DNA of 34,451 nt from a virus: IMG/VR virus record IMGVR_UViG_3300045996_000725, positions 1 through 34,451 of that record; one strand, 5' to 3'. Every line of letters starts with the position of its first letter. Positions within the stretch are counted from its first letter, which is position 1. The translations under genes and the position numbers were made by a program. This document shows positions 30,235 through 34,451 of the stretch, in pieces. Under the pieces are notes generated by a model. That model was not told the DNA's origin. It saw only the letters and a program-made list of their open reading frames with translations, and did not search any database.

Positions 30235-30416
30235 AGCCTTACGTCTTAAAGCGGATGCACTGGGAAGGCGATGCAGAAACCTTAGCCCGTCTCCAGTGGC
30301 TGATGGACTGGAATCTACGAGTCGAGAGCGAAATGGTGCAAGCGTTACAGAAGTCAGGAAGTTATGGCAATCACGGAGGGAGAAAGAATGACGACAGCAG
30401 TAACGACAACAAATGA
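30231..30416 (+). CDS. Small early protein, unknown
   Basis: The 61-residue product starts at ATG 30231, overlapping the previous stop. It has an amphipathic helix (AETLARLQWLMDWNLRVE) and a polar Asn/Asp/Lys tail that overlaps the RecT-like gene by 29 bases. No family recognised. Confidence 0.5.
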   Translation: MKPYVLKRMHWEGDAETLARLQWLMDWNLRVESEMVQALQKSGSYGNHGGRKNDDSSNDNK

Positions 30417-31179
30417 CCGCGTACAAGTGCCAGCAGATTTACAGGAGAAGGCGTTATTAGGTGGGGATCTATCGAAGCTCTCATCTAGTGAACGCCTCTC
30501 ATTCTATAACTCAGTATGCAATAGCCTTGGCCTGAATCCCTTAACCCGCCCCTTCGAGTACATCCAACTGAACGGCAAGCTCACGTTGTATGCACGGAAG
30601 GATTGCACTGAGCAGTTACGGACTAATCGCACAATCAGCGTTGAGATTTCCTCAAGGGAGGTTGTGGATGGCGTCTACGTTGTTACCGCGAAGGCTTACG
30701 AAGGCAGAGAGAAAATCTCTGCTCGATGCGATGAAAGCATTGGAGCAGTACCAATCCAGAATCTCCAAGGTGAAGCCAAAGCGAACGCCATGATGAAGGC
30801 TGAGACGAAGGCGAAACGTAGGGTCACGCTCTCAATCTGCGGCTTAGGCATGTTGGATGAAACGGAGATTGAAACCATACCGGGAGCGAAGGTGGTCATA
30901 GACAAGCCAGAGAACGGACCTGTAACGCAGCTGCCTCCTGCTGCCGTTGCCCCTCCACAAGCACAGGATAGCTCTGGCCCTATTATTTGGAACGCTGGCA
31001 AGGCACCACATAGAGGTAAGGACATTCGAGAAGTAGATGGTAGCTACCTGGAATGGTACGAGAAGCAGGGCCCACAGGATACCTACAGGGAACTGGCTAA
31101 GATGGAGTTAGACCGCCGTGATGCACAAGCACAATTTGAGATGGAGGCTGACAATGCTGGACAAATGCCCGCGTTGTAA
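30388..31179 (+). CDS. RecT-like single-strand annealing protein with DUF3820-like tail
   Basis: Start ATG 30388 is chosen for the GGAGGG site seven to ten bases upstream; ATG 30364 is an alternative. Residues about 30-170 carry SSERLSFYNSVCNSLGLNPL, FEYIQLNGKLTLYARKDCTE and MMKAETKAKRRVTLSICGLG, a pattern common in phage RecT/Redbeta-type annealing proteins. A Pro/Gln linker follows, then a C-terminal module (HRGKDIREVDGSYLEWYEKQ) similar to DUF3820-type tails found on phage recombination enzymes. It probably pairs single-stranded DNA during replication. A named exonuclease partner is not visible in this window. Confidence 0.6.
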   Translation: MTTAVTTTNDRVQVPADLQEKALLGGDLSKLSSSERLSFYNSVCNSLGLNPLTRPFEYIQLNGKLTLYARKDCTEQLRTNRTISVEISSREVVDGVYVVTAKAYEGREKISARCDESIGAVPIQNLQGEAKANAMMKAETKAKRRVTLSICGLGMLDETEIETIPGAKVVIDKPENGPVTQLPPAAVAPPQAQDSSGPIIWNAGKAPHRGKDIREVDGSYLEWYEKQGPQDTYRELAKMELDRRDAQAQFEMEADNAGQMPAL

Positions 31180-31399
31180 CAACATCATCATTCTCAACCA
31201 CGATGAGTACGTTTGTTATTGCTGTTCATATCGGCCGGCAAATGACATCAGGCCCGAAGTGAGAGAGCGCACCCGTTGCTACTATTGCGGCCGTCGTCCT
31301 CCCAACATTGAACGCAGCAACCTTGCTTGCAATGTATGTCTGGACCGCCAAGCCAACTACAAGCGCAAGAAATTGGTGGGGGTAAGTGATGTGGACTAA
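31154..31399 (+). CDS. Double zinc-ribbon protein
   Basis: ATG 31154 has GGAGG seven bases upstream. The 81-residue product has four pairs of cysteines: CPRC, CYCC, CYYC and CNVC, forming two zinc ribbons, and a basic end (NYKRKKLVG). Overlap with the RecT-like gene is 26 bases. It likely binds nucleic acid or a replication partner. Confidence 0.65.
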   Translation: MLDKCPRCNNIIILNHDEYVCYCCSYRPANDIRPEVRERTRCYYCGRRPPNIERSNLACNVCLDRQANYKRKKLVGVSDVD

Positions 31400-31583
31400 T
31401 GAGAAGCCGACTATACCAGGTTGGTACTGGTGGCGAGGCAGCGAAGAGAAGGCATGTGAGATTGCGTACTTCATCGGACCTCGGATGCTCATGGCGTGCG
31501 GTGATGGTCGCCTAATAAATGAAGATGTGATGTTTGGACATGGTACTGGCCAATGGGCCGGTCCACTGGAGCAACCACAATGA
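31389..31583 (+). CDS. Small Trp-rich early protein (DUF551-like)
   Basis: The 64-residue product (TNEKPTIPGWYWWRGSEEKA ... GQWAGPLEQP) has the 'PGWYWWR ... W.GP' pattern of small phage proteins. ATG 31389 has GGTGGGGGTAAG upstream; GTG 31386 is one codon earlier. It overlaps both neighbours. Function unknown. Confidence 0.5.
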   Translation: MWTNEKPTIPGWYWWRGSEEKACEIAYFIGPRMLMACGDGRLINEDVMFGHGTGQWAGPLEQPQ

Positions 31584-31963
31584 CGTTTAAGCTCATGGGC
31601 CAGCTCCCTTCAGGAAAGAATAGAATCATAGTGACGCGAACAGGAAAGCGTTTCCCAGACCCTAAAAGCAGGTTCCCTGGCTGGCGAGACGATGTGATGA
31701 AGCAGATAGCTGAGCAAATGAGTTGGATTCCCAATCTGGGGATCGGCTATTGGCCCGTTACTGAGAAGTGCGGGTTGGTAGTGGACTACACGCCAGGAGA
31801 CCGCATTGTGCGCGATGTGCCTGGATTATTGGATGCGTTGTGCCATGTCCTAGAGAGGTCTGGAGTGGTGAAGAATGACGGCCTAATCCGAGACTGCCAA
31901 TGGCATGAGTTCCCCATGGACCGTGAGCATCCTATGGCGATGGTGACGGTGAAGAGATTATGA
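31580..31963 (+). CDS. rusA: RusA-type Holliday-junction resolvase
   Basis: The 127-residue protein shows the RusA pattern: a start with MGQLPSGKNR, then DRIVRDVPGLLDALCHVLER and SGVVKNDGLIRDCQWHE, where the acidic residues replace the classical D-x-D-N / D pattern of the active site. Typical RusA length is about 120 residues. It cleaves four-way junctions in recombination or packaging intermediates. The DN of the usual D-x-DN is DV here, so activity should be confirmed. ATG 31580 overlaps the previous stop. Confidence 0.7.
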   Translation: MTFKLMGQLPSGKNRIIVTRTGKRFPDPKSRFPGWRDDVMKQIAEQMSWIPNLGIGYWPVTEKCGLVVDYTPGDRIVRDVPGLLDALCHVLERSGVVKNDGLIRDCQWHEFPMDREHPMAMVTVKRL

Positions 31964-32103
31964 CTGGCAATACATTAATGAAAGTCCTGCTGGTGTTCTA
32001 CGTGGTGATTGCCTGCGTTTTTGTCTACGAACGGAACTATGCAAAGGCGTGGTACTGGCTAGCGGCTGCACAGATAACCGGAAGCGTATTGGTGATGAAA
32101 TGA
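31960..32103 (+). CDS. 47-residue two-pass membrane protein
   Basis: ATG 31960 overlaps the RusA stop (ATGA) and the end overlaps the next start (ATGA). Residues about 6-23 (LMKVLLVFYVVIACVFVY) and 30-46 (AWYWLAAAQITGSVLVM) are membrane helices. Function unknown; it joins the several tiny membrane genes of this operon. Confidence 0.6.
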   Translation: MTGNTLMKVLLVFYVVIACVFVYERNYAKAWYWLAAAQITGSVLVMK

Positions 32104-32492
32104 AGCGAGTCTATCACCACTACGAGAAGTGGGAAGAGATCAAGTCTGGCATGTGGCGCAATGTGCCAGTTGGTGAACGTCAACAGTACGTAGACCAAGC
32201 CGCTGCACTGATGAAGGATGCTGATGCATTCTTCCTCGCTATGCAACGGGCCACTATCGAGTGGCCTCACTCCTGCGAACATCATTTAACCGGCACATTC
32301 AACCGGCAAGCCTGGATGGGGCATGCCGGCTGCTGTATTGCAGTGAACTCCCCAGAGGATTTGACCCGCCTCGCATGGCATACTCTTACGCAAGATGAAC
32401 AGGACAAGGCTAATCGTGCGGCTGACCGTGCGATTGCTGAATGGGAGCGCAAACATCTTGCACTGGAGGCACCATGCCAAAGCGAGGGCTAG
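32100..32492 (+). CDS. Early phage protein, unknown
   Basis: Start ATG 32100 (coupled). The 130-residue protein has an alpha-helical body with a distinctive Cys/His middle (WPHSCEHHLTGTFNRQAWMG, then AGCCIAVNSPEDLTRLAW). A metal site is possible. The end overlaps the next gene by 19 bases. No family recognised. Confidence 0.55.
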   Translation: MKRVYHHYEKWEEIKSGMWRNVPVGERQQYVDQAAALMKDADAFFLAMQRATIEWPHSCEHHLTGTFNRQAWMGHAGCCIAVNSPEDLTRLAWHTLTQDEQDKANRAADRAIAEWERKHLALEAPCQSEG

Positions 32493-33697
32493 GGATAGAT
32501 GTACTGACCGCTTCACGCGAGCGGATTAGCTGGTCGTTCGATACCTTCAAGCGGCTCTATATTTCATTCAGTGGGGGCAAGGATAGCACTGTGCTTCTCC
32601 ACCTCGTTATGGAGGAAGCGCAGAAACGGCAGCGCAAGGTGGGTGTGCTGTTCATTGATTGGGAATGCCAGTTCACCATGACGATAGATCACATCCGAGC
32701 CATGTACCAACTCTACAGCGAATGGATCGAACCGTACTGGGTCGCTATTCCGATCAGAACATGGAACGGATGCAGCCAGTTTGAACCGGAGTGGACCGCA
32801 TGGGATGAGACCAAGCAAAGCCTCTGGGTACGGGAGAAAGAACTGTTCTCCATTCAAGACAAAGCCTATTTCCCGTTCTACTACCAGAACATGCTGTTTG
32901 AAGAGTTCACACCTCTCTTCGGCAAGTGGTACAGCCAGAACGAATCATGTGGCTGCTTTGTTGGAATACGCACCGATGAAAGCTTGAACCGATACCGCAC
33001 AGTTGCGAGAGAAAAGCCAAAGATGGAAGGGCGAGCCTGGACCACGAACGTAGTGGATAACGTCTGGAACATCTACCCCATTTACGACTGGCAGACCAAG
33101 GATGATTGGATTTACTGCGGCAAGTTTAGGAAGCCATACAACAAGCTCTACGACATGATGTATCAGGCCGGAATGTCCATTCATCAGATGCGAATAGATG
33201 AACCGTTTGGCGATACCCAGCGGCAAGGACTCTGGCTGTATCAGGTTATTGAGCCTCAGCTATGGGCCAAGATGTCACTCAGGGTAGCCGGCGCAAATAC
33301 CGGGGCAATCTATTCCAACGAGAGAGGCAATGTACTGGGGCTGCATACGGTAGAGTTACCTAAGGGCTATACATGGCAATCCTTCTCGATGCTGCTGCTT
33401 AACACCATGCCTCCGCATACCTCTGAGCATTACAAAAACAAGATAGCCAAATATCTCAAGTGGTATTCAACTAGGGGCTATCCCGATGGCATCCCAGACT
33501 GTGCCGATCATGTACTGGAAGGCAAAGGTTTAATGCCAAGCTGGAGGCGTCTCTGTAAAGCCTTACTGCGTAACGATTTCTGGTGCAAGACCATTGGCTT
33601 TAGTCCCACCAAAAGCAGTGCTTACAACAAATACATGGACCTTATGCGGAAGCGTCGGAAGGAATGGGGATTGCTGAGTGATGAGGTGAGCCAATGA
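32474..33697 (+). CDS. ibrA: PAPS-reductase-like protein, DUF3440 / IbrA (YbdN) type
   Basis: The 407-residue protein has the PP-loop SGGKDS at residues 33-38 (ISFSGGKDSTVLLHLV), FIDWECQF, a GIRTDESLNRYRT motif and a DUF3440-like C-terminal half (YTWQSFSMLLLNTMPPHTSE). PP-loop enzymes activate substrates with ATP; family members include YbdN and the phage regulator IbrA. ATG 32474 has GGAGG just upstream. It overlaps a ParB-like gene by four bases, the known IbrA-IbrB order. Its biochemical substrate is not established; relation to sulfur-based DNA modification is speculative. Confidence 0.75.
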   Translation: MPKRGLGIDVLTASRERISWSFDTFKRLYISFSGGKDSTVLLHLVMEEAQKRQRKVGVLFIDWECQFTMTIDHIRAMYQLYSEWIEPYWVAIPIRTWNGCSQFEPEWTAWDETKQSLWVREKELFSIQDKAYFPFYYQNMLFEEFTPLFGKWYSQNESCGCFVGIRTDESLNRYRTVAREKPKMEGRAWTTNVVDNVWNIYPIYDWQTKDDWIYCGKFRKPYNKLYDMMYQAGMSIHQMRIDEPFGDTQRQGLWLYQVIEPQLWAKMSLRVAGANTGAIYSNERGNVLGLHTVELPKGYTWQSFSMLLLNTMPPHTSEHYKNKIAKYLKWYSTRGYPDGIPDCADHVLEGKGLMPSWRRLCKALLRNDFWCKTIGFSPTKSSAYNKYMDLMRKRRKEWGLLSDEVSQ

Positions 33698-34368
33698 CAC
33701 AGAAGGACATTATTCTCTTCAATATTCAATCGCACCTTAAGCTACTAGACACGCTGCCGACACCGGAAAAAATAGAGGCAATTAACGAGATTAAATTAGC
33801 TATCCATTCACAGAGTCCATTCAAATCAGAGCCAGTTGATTGCGTGCTCTGGGTGCCGGCCGATGCTGTCACGGCCAACGATTACAACCCTAACTCAGTA
33901 GCACCGCCAGAAATGCAGCTGCTAGAGCATTCCATCATGGAAGATGGCTATACACAGCCAATTGTGACGTTTCTCCGTGAGGATGTGAGAGAGGTGGTTG
34001 ATGGATTCCATCGAAACAGAGTCGGGAAGGAAAGTGCGCCGGTTCGATTGCGAGTGCAAGGATATTTGCCTGTTGTCACGATCAATCAAGAACGAACAGA
34101 CAAAGCCGACAGAATTGCTGCAACCATTCGACATAACCGAGCCAGGGGCAAGCATCGGATTGATGCGATGTCGAGCATTGTCGTCGAACTCAAACGAAGA
34201 AACTGGACAGATAAGAAGATTGCTCGCGAGCTTGGTATGGATGCCGATGAAGTCTTAAGACTCTATCAAATCTCTGGGCTGGCTGAAATGTTCGCTAATC
34301 AGGAGTTCTCTGAAGCCTGGGAAGCGGAGTCATTTGCTGAAGCACCAGAGCGAATAGAAGAGGAATAA
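33694..34368 (+). CDS. ibrB: ParB-like protein, IbrB (YbdM) type
   Basis: The 224-residue protein has a ParB/Srx fold: WVPADAVTANDYNPNSVAPP, HSIMEDGYTQPIVTF and the catalytic-loop-like EVVDGFHRNRV (about residues 50-115). A C-terminal helix-turn-helix follows (RRNWTDKKIARELGMDADEV). It is coupled to the PAPS-reductase-like gene by ATGA overlap. The pair was described in E. coli as IbrA-IbrB, affecting expression of immunoglobulin-binding proteins; in phages its role is unclear. Nucleotide hydrolysis, DNA binding or partition could be its activity. Confidence 0.7.
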   Translation: MTQKDIILFNIQSHLKLLDTLPTPEKIEAINEIKLAIHSQSPFKSEPVDCVLWVPADAVTANDYNPNSVAPPEMQLLEHSIMEDGYTQPIVTFLREDVREVVDGFHRNRVGKESAPVRLRVQGYLPVVTINQERTDKADRIAATIRHNRARGKHRIDAMSSIVVELKRRNWTDKKIARELGMDADEVLRLYQISGLAEMFANQEFSEAWEAESFAEAPERIEEE

Positions 34369-34451
34369 TGGCACAACGATTCCTGTCACTCCGTAACTTC
34401 GAGAAATACCAGTCCATGAAGTATTCCACGGCTCCATGGTTCAAGGTACAG
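34368..34451 (+). CDS. Start of a replication/DNA-binding gene, cut by window end
   Basis: ATG 34368 overlaps the preceding stop (TAATG) and the frame stays open to the window end, 28 residues. The sequence (FLSLRNFEKYQSMKYSTAPW) resembles the N-terminal 'NFEKFQHYKDRxPPW' motif of phage replication or winged-helix proteins. The rest is outside the window, so the identification is tentative. Confidence 0.4.
   Translation, partial: MAQRFLSLRNFEKYQSMKYSTAPWFKVQ

Noticed and set aside
1-34451. CRISPR arrays, insertion sequences, rRNA or tRNA genes
   Set aside because: No regularly spaced repeats, transposase motifs or RNA gene sequences were seen on either strand.

Overview
The window looks like most of the genome of a temperate, tailed bacteriophage with a short, P22-type tail (podovirus-like). 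It infects, or was recently resident in, a Gram-negative bacterium. Evidence for phage: a DUF4043/N4-gp56-type major capsid protein, two P22 gp4/gp10-like tail-connector proteins, three large ejection-type internal proteins, a tail fibre, a lysis block, a tyrosine integrase and an early gene cluster packed with overlapping small genes. Evidence for a Gram-negative host: Sec signal peptides with A-x-A cleavage sites and a lipoprotein resembling an outer-membrane spanin. I cannot name the host from sequence alone. Both ends of the window cut genes (a scaffold-like gene at the left, a replication-type gene at the right).

Layout. (1) 1-1992: scaffold-like protein, major capsid protein and a small putative decoration protein. 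(2) 2059-13999: an unusually long, about 12 kb, insert of beta-rich proteins between the capsid and connector genes. It opens with a fibre-like protein and a methyltransferase/DUF115 fusion. Then come five proteins with N-terminal signal peptides (4464-11191; beta-helix, LamG-like and FN3-like folds, many cysteines), followed by small virion-like proteins without signals. (3) 13999-22062: connector and stabilisation proteins, a 2OG-Fe(II) oxygenase, a cupin, then ejection proteins. A single reverse-strand exported gene with its own promoter (18495-18842) interrupts this run. (4) 22124-24773: tail fibre and lysis (M15 endolysin, small membrane proteins, Rz1-like lipoprotein). (5) 24770-25730: metallophosphoesterase and a small protein. 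(6) 25743-28072, reverse strand: a leftward operon ending in integrase plus two tiny genes. (7) 28081-28270: a divergent control region flanked by two related ribbon-helix-helix proteins. (8) 28271-34451, forward strand: early genes (membrane microproteins, SPFH-derived protein, RecT-like annealing protein, zinc ribbons, RusA resolvase, a DUF3440/ParB-like pair, start of a replication gene).

How it works together. The order late genes -> convergent junction -> leftward integrase -> divergent switch -> rightward early genes is the circular order of lambda-like phages. An integrated prophage would normally be cut next to the integrase, so the window more likely represents a free, circularised or virion genome. 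The two ribbon-helix-helix proteins and the repeated GGCAT operators between them are the obvious candidate lysis-lysogeny switch, instead of a CI/Cro pair.

The strongest unusual signals are the cassette of five exported, even-cysteine proteins inside the late operon, the dual ribbon-helix-helix switch with 10-bp-phased operators, the exported reverse-strand moron, and the methyltransferase/DUF115 fusion.
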